From contig NZ_PNRF01000033.1 in assembly GCF_002879615.1 (NCBI RefSeq), positions 1 through 38,302 of the forward strand: 38,302 nucleotides of DNA. The letters are read 5' to 3'. This document shows positions 23,936 to 32,772 of this stretch, piece by piece (position 1 is the stretch's first letter; each line of letters opens with the position of its first letter). A program made the position numbers and the translations under genes. The notes under the pieces are model-generated. The model searched no databases. It saw only the letters and a list, made by a program, of their open reading frames with translations, and had not been told where the DNA came from. Source of the stretch: Billgrantia endophytica. GTDB taxonomy: Bacteria; Pseudomonadota; Gammaproteobacteria; Pseudomonadales; Halomonadaceae.

Positions 23936-25011
23936 CAGCTGGCGGCTCGCTCGTCGGGCAGGAACACCCGACTGTGAATCGGACGAATCCAGGCGTCGCC
24001 GCCCTGGCTCAGCCCCAGTGCCCGGTAACGGTGCTTGGGCAGTTCGGCATGCACCAGATCCTCGCTGTTGTCGGTGCGCAGTTCGAGGCGAACCGTGGGA
24101 CCGACGACCGAGACTAGCTCGATCCTGGCGTGCAGCGCGTCGGTATGCTGGGAATCGGCGAAGACCTCGATCTCATGCGGCCTCACGTAAGCCTGCCCCT
24201 GCTCGTCCTTGTAGCCCTGGTATTCCGGCGCCGGCAACGATACATCACCGATGCGTGCCACGCCGTCGTGCACCCGGGCGTGGAAGAGGTTGACGTTGCC
24301 CAGGAACTCATAGACGAAGGGATTGGCCGGGTGGTCGTAGACCTCCTCCGGCGAGCCGTCCTGTTCCACATGCCCCTTGTTCATGACCACCACGCGATCC
24401 GATACTTCCAGCGCCTCCTCCTGGTCATGGGTGACGAACACGCTGGTGACGTGAATCTCGTCATGCAGGCGCCGCAGCCAGCGGCGCAGTTCGGCGCGCA
24501 CCTTGGCGTCCAGTGCGCCAAACGGCTCATCGAGCAGCAGCACCTTGGGCTCCACGGCCAGGGCACGCGCCAGGGCGATGCGCTGGCGCTGGCCACCCGA
24601 GAGCTGGCTGGGGTAGCGGTGTGCGGTCCAGTCGAGTTGCACCAGCTCCAGCAGGCGCATCACCTTTTCCTTGATCTCGGCCTTGTTGGGCCGGGTGCTG
24701 CGGGGCCTGACGGTGAGGCCGTAGGCGACGTTCTGGAACACCGTCATATGCTTGAACAGCGCATAGTGCTGGAAGACGAAACCGACGCCGCGCTCGCTGA
24801 CGTGCTTGTCGGTGGTGTCCTCGCCGTGAAACAGAATGCGCCCGGTATCGGGCTGCTCAAGACCCGCGATGATGCGCAGCAGCGTCGTCTTGCCCGAGCC
24901 GGAGGGGCCGAGCAGGGCGGTCAACTCGCCGTCGCGGAAGTTGAGGCTGACGTTGTCGACGGCGACGAAGTTGCCGAAATGCTTGTTGATGTGATCGATC
25001 TCGATACTCAT
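23935..25011 (-). CDS. cysA: sulfate/thiosulfate ABC importer ATP-binding protein
   Basis: A 358-residue CysA, the ATPase of the sulfate/thiosulfate importer. It has Walker [10 protein letters not shown] (35-43), Q-loop [12 protein letters not shown], signature LSGGQRQR, Walker [16 protein letters not shown], switch His in FVTHDQEEA, and the C-terminal TOBE-like regulatory domain (about 240-350, with [10 protein letters not shown]). The first 40 residues ([21 protein letters not shown]) are typical of CysA. It follows cysW after 29 bp and ends the sbp-cysTWA operon. Confidence 0.97.
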   Translation of the reverse strand: MSIEIDHINKHFGNFVAVDNVSLNFRDGELTALLGPSGSGKTTLLRIIAGLEQPDTGRILFHGEDTTDKHVSERGVGFVFQHYALFKHMTVFQNVAYGLTVRPRSTRPNKAEIKEKVMRLLELVQLDWTAHRYPSQLSGGQRQRIALARALAVEPKVLLLDEPFGALDAKVRAELRRWLRRLHDEIHVTSVFVTHDQEEALEVSDRVVVMNKGHVEQDGSPEEVYDHPANPFVYEFLGNVNLFHARVHDGVARIGDVSLPAPEYQGYKDEQGQAYVRPHEIEVFADSQHTDALHARIELVSVVGPTVRLELRTDNSEDLVHAELPKHRYRALGLSQGGDAWIRPIHSRVFLPDERAAS

Positions 25012-25040
25012 GAGCGGTCTCGTAAATTCGGCGGATGGGA

Positions 25041-25928
25041 TCAGGCGGCGGCGAGTCGCTGGCGGTGCTCGTCATACCACTCCACCGCACTCTTGATGGC
25101 GATGGTGACCAGGGCCAATGCAGTCAGCAGTGACGAAACGGCGAAGGCTGCGGTGAACATGTACTCGTTGTAGAGCACCTCGATATGCAGTGGCATGGTG
25201 TTGGTCTCGCCGCGAATCCGACCGGAGACCACCGCCACCGCGCCGAACTCGCCCATGGCACGGGCATTACACAGGATGATGCCGTAGATCAGCCCCCACT
25301 TGATGTTGGGCAGGGTGACGTGCCAGAAGGTCTTCCAGCCGTTGGCGCCCAGCGTCAGCGAGGCTTCTTCCTCTTCCTTGCCCTGTTGTTGCATCAGCGG
25401 GATCAGCTCGCGGGCGATGAACGGCAGAGTACCGAAGGCGATCACGATGACGATGCCCGGGACGGCGAAGATGATGCGCAGGTCATGCGACGAGAGCCAG
25501 GGGCCCAGCCAGCCCTGGGAACCGAACAGAATCACGAAGATCAGGCCCACCACGACCGGGGAGATGGCGAAGGGCATGTCGATCAGCGAGATCAGGAACG
25601 GCTTGCCACGGAATTCGAACTTGGCGATGGCCCAGGCGGCGGCGATGCCGAAGAGGGTGTTGAGCGGCACCACGATGACGACTATCAGCAGAGTCAGACG
25701 GATCGAGGCCATGGCGTCCGGGTCGCGGATCGCGTCGTACCAGACGCTCAAGCCTCGCTCGAAGGCGCCGTAGAGCACTACCGTCAGCGGCAGTACCAGA
25801 AACAGCGCCAGGAAGGTCAGGGCGATGCCGATCAGCACCAGGCGCAGCCAAGCCGGTTCCTCGGTGGCGCGTCGCCAACGCTTGGCAAGCGTGTCGTTGG
25901 TCTCGATCACGGTCGATGAAGTGCTCAT
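25041..25928 (-). CDS. cysW: sulfate/thiosulfate ABC importer permease CysW
   Basis: A 295-residue inner-membrane permease with about six transmembrane segments. Family hallmarks are the [21 protein letters not shown] stretch, [20 protein letters not shown], and the [21 protein letters not shown] loop that docks with the ATPase. The [23 protein letters not shown] segment (here [19 protein letters not shown]) is a signature of CysW. The gap to cysT is 12 bp, so the two permease genes are co-translated or nearly so. Confidence 0.97.
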   Translation of the reverse strand: MSTSSTVIETNDTLAKRWRRATEEPAWLRLVLIGIALTFLALFLVLPLTVVLYGAFERGLSVWYDAIRDPDAMASIRLTLLIVVIVVPLNTLFGIAAAWAIAKFEFRGKPFLISLIDMPFAISPVVVGLIFVILFGSQGWLGPWLSSHDLRIIFAVPGIVIVIAFGTLPFIARELIPLMQQQGKEEEEASLTLGANGWKTFWHVTLPNIKWGLIYGIILCNARAMGEFGAVAVVSGRIRGETNTMPLHIEVLYNEYMFTAAFAVSSLLTALALVTIAIKSAVEWYDEHRQRLAAA

Positions 25929-25940
25929 GGTTCGCTCCTG

Positions 25941-26771
25941 TTATCCATGTCGCCGGCTGGTCCACCACTGCAGGCCATTGATCAGCAGCAGCATCAGAAA
26001 GGCGGCGACCAGCATCACCGTGCCGATGGCGGCGGCACCGTGGTAGTCGTACTGCTCGGCTCTGGCAACGATCAGCAGCGGCGTGATCTCGGTACGAAAC
26101 GGCAGGTTGCCGGAGATGAACACCACCGAGCCGTACTCACCCAGGGCGCGGGCGAAGGCCAGGGCATAGCCGGTGAGCAACGCCGGCAGCAGTGCCGGTA
26201 GAATCACCCGGCGCACCGTGGTGAGGCGGTCGGCCCCCAGGCTCGCCGAGGCTTCCTCGAGTTCCGCTTCGAGATCCTCCAGCACCGGTTGCACGGTACG
26301 CACCACGAAGGGCAGGCCGATATAGGTCAGTGCCACCACCACGCCGAGCTGGGTGTAGGCGACACGGATACCGAAGATCTCCAGGTACTGGCCGACCCAG
26401 CCGGTAGTGGCATACAGCGTGACCAGGGCAATTCCCGCCACGGCGGTGGGCAGGGCGAAGGGCAGGTCGACCAGGGCATCGACGATACGTTTGCCGGGGA
26501 AGCGGTAGCGTACCAGCACCCAGGCGACCAATGCGCCGAATACCAGGTTGATGGTGGCGCCGATCAGCGAGGCGCCGAACGACAACTTGTAGGAGGCCAC
26601 CACCTGGCGATGGGTCACGGCATTCCAGAACTGCTCCCAACTCATCGTCGTGGTATAGAGTAGAAACGCACCTACCGGGATCAGAAACACCAGCCCCAGG
26701 TAGAGCAGGGTGAATCCCATGGTCAGCCCGAACCCCGGGATCACCCGGCGGCGGGGGATGGCAATCGACAT
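25941..26771 (-). CDS. cysT: sulfate/thiosulfate ABC importer permease CysT (CysU)
   Basis: The partner permease of CysW, 276 residues from the ATG at 26771 (MSIAIPRRRVIPGFGL). An upstream in-frame ATG at 26783 adds four residues (MGFV) and cannot be excluded. It shows six hydrophobic segments, the DALVDLPFALPTAVAGIALVTLY stretch, the EEASASLGADRLTTVRRVILP ATPase-docking loop, and ALGEYGSVVFISGNLPFRTEI, the typical CysT signature. A 10-bp hairpin separates it from sbp. Confidence 0.96.
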   Translation of the reverse strand: MSIAIPRRRVIPGFGLTMGFTLLYLGLVFLIPVGAFLLYTTTMSWEQFWNAVTHRQVVASYKLSFGASLIGATINLVFGALVAWVLVRYRFPGKRIVDALVDLPFALPTAVAGIALVTLYATTGWVGQYLEIFGIRVAYTQLGVVVALTYIGLPFVVRTVQPVLEDLEAELEEASASLGADRLTTVRRVILPALLPALLTGYALAFARALGEYGSVVFISGNLPFRTEITPLLIVARAEQYDYHGAAAIGTVMLVAAFLMLLLINGLQWWTSRRHG

Positions 26772-26788
26772 AACGAATCCCATATCGG

Positions 26789-26814
26789 ATGGGGAGCCAC
26801 GTCGGGCTCCCCAT
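26789..26814 (-). terminator. hairpin between sbp and cysT (attenuator-like)
   Basis: A perfect 10-bp stem (ATGGGGAGCC / GGCTCCCCAT) with a 6-nt loop ACGTCG lies in the 79-bp gap after sbp. It has no T run. In binding-protein-dependent import operons such stems often cause partial termination or protect the upstream mRNA, so the binding protein is made in excess over the membrane parts. That role is inferred here. Confidence 0.55.
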
Positions 26815-26850
26815 GTGTTGATGTCGGTAAGGTTGGCTGTTGGCTAACGC

Positions 26851-27909
26851 TTAATTGATCTCTTCGAGAATGCGATCGAAGATACCGCCGTCGTTGAAGT
26901 GAGTCTCCTGGGCACTCTGCCAACCACCCAGCACCTCATCGATGCCGAACAGTTCCAGCGCGGGGAACAGCTCTTCGTATTCGGCAAGAATCTCCTCGTT
27001 GCTGGGGCGGTAGTAGTGCTTGGCTGCGAGGTGCTGGGCTTCGTCGGTGTAGAGAAAGTCCAGGTAGGCTTCGGCGACCTCGCGGGTGCCCTTGCGATCG
27101 ACGTTGGTATCGACCACCGTCACCGGCGGCTCGGCGAGAATGCTCAGTGAGGGTATGATGATCTCGTATTCGCCCTGACCGAGCTGTTCCACCGAGAGGA
27201 AGGCCTCGTTTTCCCAGGCGATGAAGACATCGCCGATGCGGCGCTGGACGAAGGTGTTGGTGGCACCGCGAGCGGCGGGGTCGAGTACCGGTACGTTGTC
27301 GAACACCTGACGCACGAATTCGTAGGTCTGCTCCTCGTCACCATCGAACTTCTCAAGCCCATAGCCCCACAGCGCCAGGTAGTTCCAGCGCGCGCCGCCG
27401 GAGGTCTTGGGGTTGGGAGTGATCACCTCGACATCGTCGCGCGCCAGGTCGTCCCAGTCCTGAATGTTCTTTGGGTTGCCGTCGCGCACCAGCAGCACGA
27501 TGGTGGAAGTGTAGGGTGAGCTGTTGTTGGGCAGGCGCGACTGCCAGTCCTCGGGAACCAGGTCGGCACGGTCGTGGATGGCGTCGATATCGTAGGCCAG
27601 TGCCAGCGTGACCACGTCGGCGTCCAGCCCGTCGATCACGGCGCGGCCCTGGGAGCCGGAGCCGCCATGGGATTGGCGGACGTTGACGCTCTGACCGTTT
27701 TCCCCTTGCCAATGCTCGTTGAACAGCGCGTTGTATTCGCGATAGAACTCGCGGGTCGGGTCGTAGGAGACATTGAGAATCTCGACGTCGTTGGCTTGGG
27801 CCTGATTGACCAGCAGGTCAGTGCCGACCAGGCTGGCCGTTCCGAGCGCGGTGACGATGGCGAGGCCCAGGACGTGGCGGCGTAGAGGGTGAGAAGAGTT
27901 GCTGGACAT
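26851..27909 (-). CDS. sbp: periplasmic sulfate-binding protein
   Basis: A 352-residue periplasmic binding protein of the Sbp/CysP family that captures sulfate or thiosulfate. A Sec signal spans residues 1-39, with cleavage likely after QAQA. The mature part opens VEILNVSYDPTREFYREYNALF, the hallmark of the family, and contains QSHGGSGSQGRAVIDGLDADVVTLAL, where the Ser-Gly-Ser loop binds the oxyanion. ATG 27909 follows AAGGGGAAG; the longer frame to 27948 gives an unlikely leader. Length is slightly above the usual 330-340. First gene of the sbp-cysTWA operon. Confidence 0.96.
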   Translation of the reverse strand: MSSNSSHPLRRHVLGLAIVTALGTASLVGTDLLVNQAQANDVEILNVSYDPTREFYREYNALFNEHWQGENGQSVNVRQSHGGSGSQGRAVIDGLDADVVTLALAYDIDAIHDRADLVPEDWQSRLPNNSSPYTSTIVLLVRDGNPKNIQDWDDLARDDVEVITPNPKTSGGARWNYLALWGYGLEKFDGDEEQTYEFVRQVFDNVPVLDPAARGATNTFVQRRIGDVFIAWENEAFLSVEQLGQGEYEIIIPSLSILAEPPVTVVDTNVDRKGTREVAEAYLDFLYTDEAQHLAAKHYYRPSNEEILAEYEELFPALELFGIDEVLGGWQSAQETHFNDGGIFDRILEEIN

Positions 27910-28034
27910 GGTGGGCTTCCCCTTGAGTGATACTGTTGTGAGGGCCACCTTACCGCGACCTATTAATCACATTAACGAATAAAAACTGGATTGCTTATCA
28001 CAAAATCTATTCATGAAGCCATCCACAACACTAT
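27910..28034 (-). promoter_or_regulatory. sbp upstream region, candidate CysB-controlled promoter
   Basis: The 125-bp gap between the CysB-type gene and sbp is markedly AT-rich (27960-28010), with direct runs such as AATAAAAACTGGATTGCTTATCA. CysB binds AT-rich sites with little consensus, so this is where an activator site and promoter would be expected. I cannot place individual -35 and -10 boxes with confidence. Confidence 0.35.
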
Positions 28035-28967
28035 CTATGCGGCGCGCCCGGACAGTGCCTGCTGCACGCTGTTCTCGTCCAGGTCCTCACGGCAGAAGGA
28101 CAGGAACTGGTAGGCGTAGCTGCGCAGGAAATGCCCACGGCGCAGGGCCAGGTAGGTGGTGTTGCGTGGGAACAGGTGGCTGGTGTCGAGCAGCCTGAGG
28201 CCCTGATCGCGCTGCGTGTGGTAGGCCACCGATGCGATCAGGCCCACGCCGAGCCCCAGCTCCACGTAGGTCTTGATCACATCGGCATCCAGGGCCGTGA
28301 GCACGATATCCGGCACCAGATCGGCGGCCTCGAAGGCGTGATCGATGCGAGCCCTGCCGGTAAAGCCTTCGTGATAGGTGACGATGGGATGCTCGGCGAT
28401 GCGTTCCAGGGTCAGGAGCGCGCCGTCGTCCAGCGGGTGGCCGTTGGGTACGATCACGCCATGATGCCAATGATGGAAGGGAAAGCAGGCAAAGAGCTGA
28501 CCCTCTTCATGCAAGGCTTCCGTGGCGATGCCGATATCCACCTTGCCGGCCTTGAGCAGCGAGACGATCTCGTCCGGCCCGCACTGGTGGAGCTCCAGAT
28601 GCACCTTGGGGAAGGCCTGCTTGAAGCGGGCGATCACCGGTGGCAGGGCGTAGCGCGCCTGGGTATGAGTGGTGGCGATGGCCAGGCTGCCCTGATCCTC
28701 ATGGGCCAACTGATGGGCCGAGCGCTTGAGGTTCTCGACATCCAGCAGGATCCGTTCGATGACCTCGATCAGAGTGGCGCCGGCGACGGTCAAGCCGAGG
28801 ATGCGTTTGCCCCGGCGTTCGAACAGCTCGACACCGAGTTCGTCCTCCAGGTCGCGGATATGCTTGCTGGCCCCGGACTGTGAGGTGAACAGCGCATTCG
28901 AGGCCTCGGTGAGGTTGAAGTGCTGGCGTACGGTCTCGCGGACGATACGCAGTTGCTGCAGGTTCAT
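28035..28967 (-). CDS. cysB: LysR-family regulator, CysB type
   Basis: A 310-residue LysR-family regulator of the CysB/Cbl branch. The N-terminal winged helix-turn-helix (about 1-60) has the CysB-like opening MNLQQLRIVRETVRQHFNLTEASNALFTSQSG and KHIRDLEDELGVELFERRGKR. The C-terminal effector domain (about 90-300) contains TTHTQARYALPPVIARF, the Thr-Thr-His-Thr-Gln-Ala-Arg-Tyr stretch that forms the ligand pocket in CysB. It lies directly upstream of sbp on the same strand, so it probably activates the sulfate operon in response to N-acetylserine. A paralogue such as Cbl is possible. Confidence 0.88.
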   Translation of the reverse strand: MNLQQLRIVRETVRQHFNLTEASNALFTSQSGASKHIRDLEDELGVELFERRGKRILGLTVAGATLIEVIERILLDVENLKRSAHQLAHEDQGSLAIATTHTQARYALPPVIARFKQAFPKVHLELHQCGPDEIVSLLKAGKVDIGIATEALHEEGQLFACFPFHHWHHGVIVPNGHPLDDGALLTLERIAEHPIVTYHEGFTGRARIDHAFEAADLVPDIVLTALDADVIKTYVELGLGVGLIASVAYHTQRDQGLRLLDTSHLFPRNTTYLALRRGHFLRSYAYQFLSFCREDLDENSVQQALSGRAA

Positions 28968-29116
28968 AGGCGCGTCTTCTGGCGGATGAATGAGCGGGGG
29001 GAACCGTCATATTCTAATTTGAAATATAAATAATTATTTTCATAACAAAAATAATAAATTCAGATATCGATATCGTTGATCTGGAACAGAGGGCTGGTGT
29101 TCGGTCATGGGGTGTC

Positions 29117-29144
29117 TTGACCTGGGGCCCGGGGGCAGTAAAAT
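29117..29144 (+). promoter_or_regulatory. sigma-70 promoter of the guanidinium exporter
   Basis: TTGACC (29117-29122) and TAAAAT (29139-29144) are separated by 16 bp, a good housekeeping promoter. Its start near 29151 places the riboswitch at the very beginning of the leader. The stretch 28968-29116 is AT-rich and holds the cysB promoter region on the other strand. Confidence 0.7.
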
Positions 29145-29162
29145 CGTGTCCTCGATCTTCGT

Positions 29163-29211
29163 TGCCGGGACGACCCGGTGTACTCCCCTATCTTGCCGGG
29201 GACGGCCCCGA
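29163..29211 (+). ncRNA. guanidine-II (mini-ykkC) riboswitch
   Basis: Two small hairpins each end in an ACGR tetraloop, the defining trait of this class. Hairpin 1 is CCGGG (29165-29169), loop ACGA, CCCGG (29174-29178). Hairpin 2 is CGGGG (29197-29201), loop ACGG, CCCCG (29206-29210). An 18-nt spacer links them. The second stem ends 20 nt before the gdx ATG, so ligand-dependent loop-loop dimerisation could free the ribosome site. The gene downstream belongs to the guanidinium exporter family, exactly the expected target. Confidence 0.9.
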
Positions 29212-29230
29212 CCGACCATGGACAAAGCTC

Positions 29231-29545
29231 ATGGCCTGGTTCCTTCTCGTCGTTGCCGGTCTCCTCGAAATCGTCTGGGCCTTGGGCCTCAAGGCCTCCG
29301 AAGGTTTCTCCCGACCCTTGCCCAGCCTATTGACCATCATTGCCATGATTGGCAGTTTCTACCTGTTGGCCCAGGCGATGAAATCGCTACCAGTGGGTAC
29401 CGCGTACGCCATCTGGGTAGGGATTGGCGCCGTGGGCACCGTGCTGCTGGGCATGCTCCTCTACGGTGACAGCACTTCGCCGCTACGCCTGGCCAGCCTG
29501 GTGCTGATCCTGGCGGGACTGGTGGGCCTGAAGCTGGCTGGTTAG
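29231..29545 (+). CDS. gdx: guanidinium exporter, small multidrug resistance family (Gdx/SugE)
   Basis: A 104-residue four-helix SMR transporter of the Gdx (formerly SugE) subtype that exports guanidinium in exchange for protons as an antiparallel dimer. Glu13 in [17 protein letters not shown] is the essential acidic residue of helix 1. The WALGLK and [19 protein letters not shown] segments are typical of the Gdx branch rather than of EmrE. ATG 29231 gives the standard length; the longer frame runs back into the riboswitch. Control is by the guanidine-II element just upstream. Confidence 0.94.
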   Translation: MAWFLLVVAGLLEIVWALGLKASEGFSRPLPSLLTIIAMIGSFYLLAQAMKSLPVGTAYAIWVGIGAVGTVLLGMLLYGDSTSPLRLASLVLILAGLVGLKLAG

Positions 29546-29645
29546 GTGGTATCCGTTCGGGGGAGGACTTTTCTTAAATGGAGATGATTATGAGCATGGA
29601 CTCGTTTCCACCTGATAACTATTATTCTAATTGGAGTGATTGTTA

Positions 29646-30545
29646 ATGCACTTTGATCTTCCCGATCTTCGTCTTTTTATTCATGTGTCGGAGGCCTTGA
29701 GTCTTACAGGTGGCGCCAGGCGCGCGAGTTTATCTACTGCCGCCGCCAGTACACGTATTAAATCCTTGGAAGGGCAGTTGGGTAGTAGGCTTTTTTATCG
29801 TGGTAGCCAAGGGGTAGAGCTAACACCTGCAGGCGAAAAGCTGCTTAAACATGCCAGGGCAATCATGCGGCAGGTGGAATATGTGAAAAGTGATTTTTCC
29901 AATTATTCTAATAGTGAAGTGGGGCACATTAGGATATTCGCTAACACGACTGCAGTCACGGAATTTATGCCGGAAGTCTTGGCTGATTTTCTCGGGCGCC
30001 GCCCTGGTATAACGATTGACCTTCAAGAAAGGCTGACAAACGATATTTTCAGGGGGGTGTTGGATGGTGCGGCTGACTTCGGAGTGACGTCAGGTGAGAT
30101 CAAAATAAGAGGGTTGGAGGTGTTGCCCTTCAGCATGGACAGGCTTGTGGTCGTTGTCCCGTCCTCGCATCCGCTTGAGACAGGAGAGACTATTTTTTTC
30201 CAGCAAACATTGGAATACCCTCATGTTGGTCTACACGAGGGAAGCACACTTCTGCAATTTCTTAAGGCACAGGTTACTGAGTTGGGTGTTTATTTGCCCT
30301 TGAGGATTCAAGTGTTTGGCTTTGAACCAGCCTGTCGCATGATAGAGGCCGGTGTGGGTATAGGAATACTTCCTGAGTCTAGCGCGCTAAGGTATCAGCG
30401 TACGATGGATTTAAGCATTGTGCGATTGAAAGATGATTGGGCTACGCGCGAACGCTCTGTTGTAGTAAGGGAACTTGATTCTCTTCCTGAGTCCAGTAAA
30501 GAGCTTATCAAGGCTATTAGAGACTTTCATGATTATAAGGAATGA
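29646..30545 (+). CDS. LysR-family regulator, probable regulator of the itaconate operon
   Basis: A 299-residue LysR-family regulator with an N-terminal helix-turn-helix (MHFDLPDLRLFIHVSEALSLTGGARRASLSTAAASTRIKSLEGQLG) and an effector domain with VEYVKSDFSNYSNSEVGHIRIFANTTA onward. ATG 29646 has GGAG nine bases upstream; the TTG at 29640 is a less likely start. It stands where ItcR stands in the Pseudomonas itaconate cluster, upstream of the hydratase gene on the same strand. Base composition is visibly lower in GC than its neighbours, which suggests separate transfer or a different codon history. Target is inferred from position. Confidence 0.87.
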   Translation: MHFDLPDLRLFIHVSEALSLTGGARRASLSTAAASTRIKSLEGQLGSRLFYRGSQGVELTPAGEKLLKHARAIMRQVEYVKSDFSNYSNSEVGHIRIFANTTAVTEFMPEVLADFLGRRPGITIDLQERLTNDIFRGVLDGAADFGVTSGEIKIRGLEVLPFSMDRLVVVVPSSHPLETGETIFFQQTLEYPHVGLHEGSTLLQFLKAQVTELGVYLPLRIQVFGFEPACRMIEAGVGIGILPESSALRYQRTMDLSIVRLKDDWATRERSVVVRELDSLPESSKELIKAIRDFHDYKE

Positions 30546-30703
30546 GGTTTGTTTGTTCCTTGTTGGGGCGGCCTGGCAATATGAACCACTTCCATGACAT
30601 GGACTAAAGTCTATATTTTTCAGGCTCACGGCTTCGGATCATACCCGCCCTTCACCTGAGTGGAACGCCGGGTTATGAAATTCCAAATTCACCCTCTCGT
30701 CGC

Positions 30704-30732
30704 ACTTGCGCATCATGGCCCCTATCGCAAGT
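30704..30732. promoter_or_regulatory. dyad upstream of the itaconate operon
   Basis: ACTTGCG (30704-30710) and CGCAAGT (30726-30732) form a 7-bp inverted repeat with a 15-nt centre, ending 24 bp before the first structural gene. It could be an operator for the neighbouring LysR-type regulator or a leader stem. The rest of the 211-bp gap (30546-30756) is fairly AT-rich near 30610-30630, where a promoter is plausible. Confidence 0.35.
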
Positions 30733-30756
30733 TGAAGCAGCCAGGAGAGGGCGGTA

Positions 30757-31605
30757 ATGAGCGGTGATCTCTATAGTCACTGGGTTGGCAGGCAAGATCA
30801 TAGCCGGGACGACTTGTCTCCAAGCATGGTGAAGCGCATCGCCATAACTTTCGGCGAAGCGTGTCCCGAAATGGGCGAGGCCCTGCCCCATCTGTGGCAC
30901 TGGGCCTTTTTCCAGAAGCCCGTGTTCGAGAGCAAGCTTGGCCTGGATGGCCACCCTGCGCATGGTATCTTCCTGCCTCCGGTGGAGGGGCGAAACCGCA
31001 TGTGGGCCGGTGGCCGAGTCCGCTTCACGCAGCCGCTTCGCGTCGGCGAGGCCGCAGAGCGACGCTCCACCATCGCCACCGTCAAGGAAAAGCAGGGCAA
31101 GACCGGGGCACTCTTGTTCGTCACCGTCGAGCATTGCTATTTCCAAGGCGACGTACTCTGCATCACCGAAGAGCAGGATATCGTCTACCGCGAGCCCAGC
31201 CCTCCGAAGCTGGAGAACGCGACACCGCTGCCCGAACTGGTGTGGGACGAAACCTTTCACCCCTCTCCGGTCATGCTCTTCCGCTATTCGGCCGTCACCT
31301 TCAACGGCCACCGCATCCACTACGACTTCCCTTATGCCACCGAGCAGGAAGGCTACCCCGGCCTGGTAGTGCACGGCCCCATGATCGCGACGCTGATGCT
31401 GCGAAGCTTCATTCGTCAATATCCACAGCGCATCCCTCAATACCTCGCCTACCGCGGGCTTAGACCGCTGATCGCCGATACCTCCTTCCAGGTGGGCGGC
31501 CATGAGCAGGGCAACCAACGCTGTGCGCTCTGGGCATTCAACGACAAGGGCCCTGCGCACCAGGCAGAGATCGAATACAAGGAGAATGACGATGTTCAGC
31601 CATGA
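30757..31605 (+). CDS. ich: itaconyl-CoA hydratase (MaoC/HTD2-like)
   Basis: A 282-residue hotdog-fold hydratase with two tandem MaoC-like halves. The C-terminal half has RYSAVTFNGHRIHYDFPYATEQEGYPGLVVHGPM (about residues 176-209), the R-hydratase motif in which Asn-Gly-His-Arg-Ile-His-Tyr-Asp supplies the catalytic His and Asp. It would hydrate itaconyl-CoA to citramalyl-CoA. Mesaconyl-C4-CoA hydratases are close relatives, so the call leans on neighbours: CoA-transferase, citramalyl-CoA lyase, MmgE/PrpD and acyl-CoA dehydrogenase as in the Pseudomonas itaconate operon. A strong AGGAGAG site precedes the ATG, and the 3' end overlaps the next gene by 14 bp. Confidence 0.85.
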   Translation: MSGDLYSHWVGRQDHSRDDLSPSMVKRIAITFGEACPEMGEALPHLWHWAFFQKPVFESKLGLDGHPAHGIFLPPVEGRNRMWAGGRVRFTQPLRVGEAAERRSTIATVKEKQGKTGALLFVTVEHCYFQGDVLCITEEQDIVYREPSPPKLENATPLPELVWDETFHPSPVMLFRYSAVTFNGHRIHYDFPYATEQEGYPGLVVHGPMIATLMLRSFIRQYPQRIPQYLAYRGLRPLIADTSFQVGGHEQGNQRCALWAFNDKGPAHQAEIEYKENDDVQP

Positions 31606-32755
31606 TTCCGAGGCACTCGACGCCATTCGCGATGGTGTTCGCGGCCTGTGTGCCAACTTCGATGAGGCCTACTGGCGCGCCGTGGACGAGCGCAAGGGTT
31701 TCCCCGAAGAGTTCGTCTCCGCGCTGACCGAAGCGGGTTGGCTGGCCGCCATGATTCCCGAGGAATACGGTGGTTCGGGGCTGGGCCTGACCGAAGCCTC
31801 GGTGATCCTTGAAGAAGTCAATCGCTGCGGGGGGAACTCCGGCACCGTCCACGGCCAGATGTACAACATGTTTACCCTGCTGCGACATGGCAGCGAGGCG
31901 CAGAAGCGGGAGTACCTGCCGAAGATCGCCGCCGGTGAGCTGCGCCTGCAGTCGATGGGGGTCACCGAGCCCACTACCGGTACGGACACCACCAAGATCA
32001 AGACCACCGCCGTACGCAAGGGTGACAAGTACGTCATCAACGGCCAGAAGGTATGGATCTCGCGAATCCAGCATTCCGACCTGATGATCCTGCTGGCGCG
32101 CACCACGCCGCTGGAGCAGGTGGAGAGAAAGTCGCTGGGTATGTCGATCTTCCTGGTGGATCTGCACCAGGCCATCGGCAATGGGCTGACCGTCCAGCCG
32201 ATTGCCAATATGGTCAACCATGAAACCAACGAGCTGTTCTTCGATAACCTGGAAATACCGGCCGACAGCCTGATCGGCGAAGAGGGCATGGGTTTTCGCT
32301 ACATTCTCGATGGTCTCAATGCCGAGCGTACGCTGATTGCCGCCGAATGCATCGGCGATGGCCGCTGGTTCATCGAGAAGGCCAGCCGCTACGCCTGTGA
32401 CCGTGAAGTGTTCGGCCGCCCGATTGGCAAGAACCAGGGGGTCCAGTTCCCCATCGCCCAGGCGCACATAGAGGTGGAGGCCGCCGACCTGATGCGCTGG
32501 CGCGCCTGCCACGAGTACGACAGCGGCCAGCATGCCGGTGCCAGCGCCAACATGGCCAAGTACCTGGCAGCGGAAGCCTCATGGAAAGCCGCCAATGTCT
32601 GCCTGCAGACTCACGGCGGGTTCGGCTTCGCGGCGGAGTACGACGTCGAGCGCAAGTTCCGCGAGACCCGTCTCTATCAGGTGGCGCCCATTTCCACCAA
32701 CCTGATCCTCTCCTATGTGGCCGAGCACCTGCTCGAAATGCCGCGCTCTTTCTGA
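31592..32755 (+). CDS. acyl-CoA dehydrogenase, itaconate cluster
   Basis: A 387-residue FAD-dependent acyl-CoA dehydrogenase. Visible motifs are YGGSGLGLTEASVILEE, SMGVTEPTTGTDTT (FAD and substrate loop) and QTHGGFGFAAEYDVERKFRETRL near the end. The catalytic base that sits in the C-terminal IYEGT motif in many members is absent (the segment reads VAPIST). Instead a Glu precedes the Arg in LNAERTLIAAECIG (E245), the position used by isovaleryl-CoA dehydrogenase. ATG 31592 is chosen over 31586 because GGAG lies seven bases upstream. It has a counterpart in the Pseudomonas itaconate cluster, where its role is not settled; it may oxidise a methylsuccinyl-type thioester. Electrons would go to the ETF encoded downstream. 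Confidence 0.9.
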   Translation: MFSHDSEALDAIRDGVRGLCANFDEAYWRAVDERKGFPEEFVSALTEAGWLAAMIPEEYGGSGLGLTEASVILEEVNRCGGNSGTVHGQMYNMFTLLRHGSEAQKREYLPKIAAGELRLQSMGVTEPTTGTDTTKIKTTAVRKGDKYVINGQKVWISRIQHSDLMILLARTTPLEQVERKSLGMSIFLVDLHQAIGNGLTVQPIANMVNHETNELFFDNLEIPADSLIGEEGMGFRYILDGLNAERTLIAAECIGDGRWFIEKASRYACDREVFGRPIGKNQGVQFPIAQAHIEVEAADLMRWRACHEYDSGQHAGASANMAKYLAAEASWKAANVCLQTHGGFGFAAEYDVERKFRETRLYQVAPISTNLILSYVAEHLLEMPRSF

Positions 32756-32772
32756 TGCCGCAGGAGGCACTC

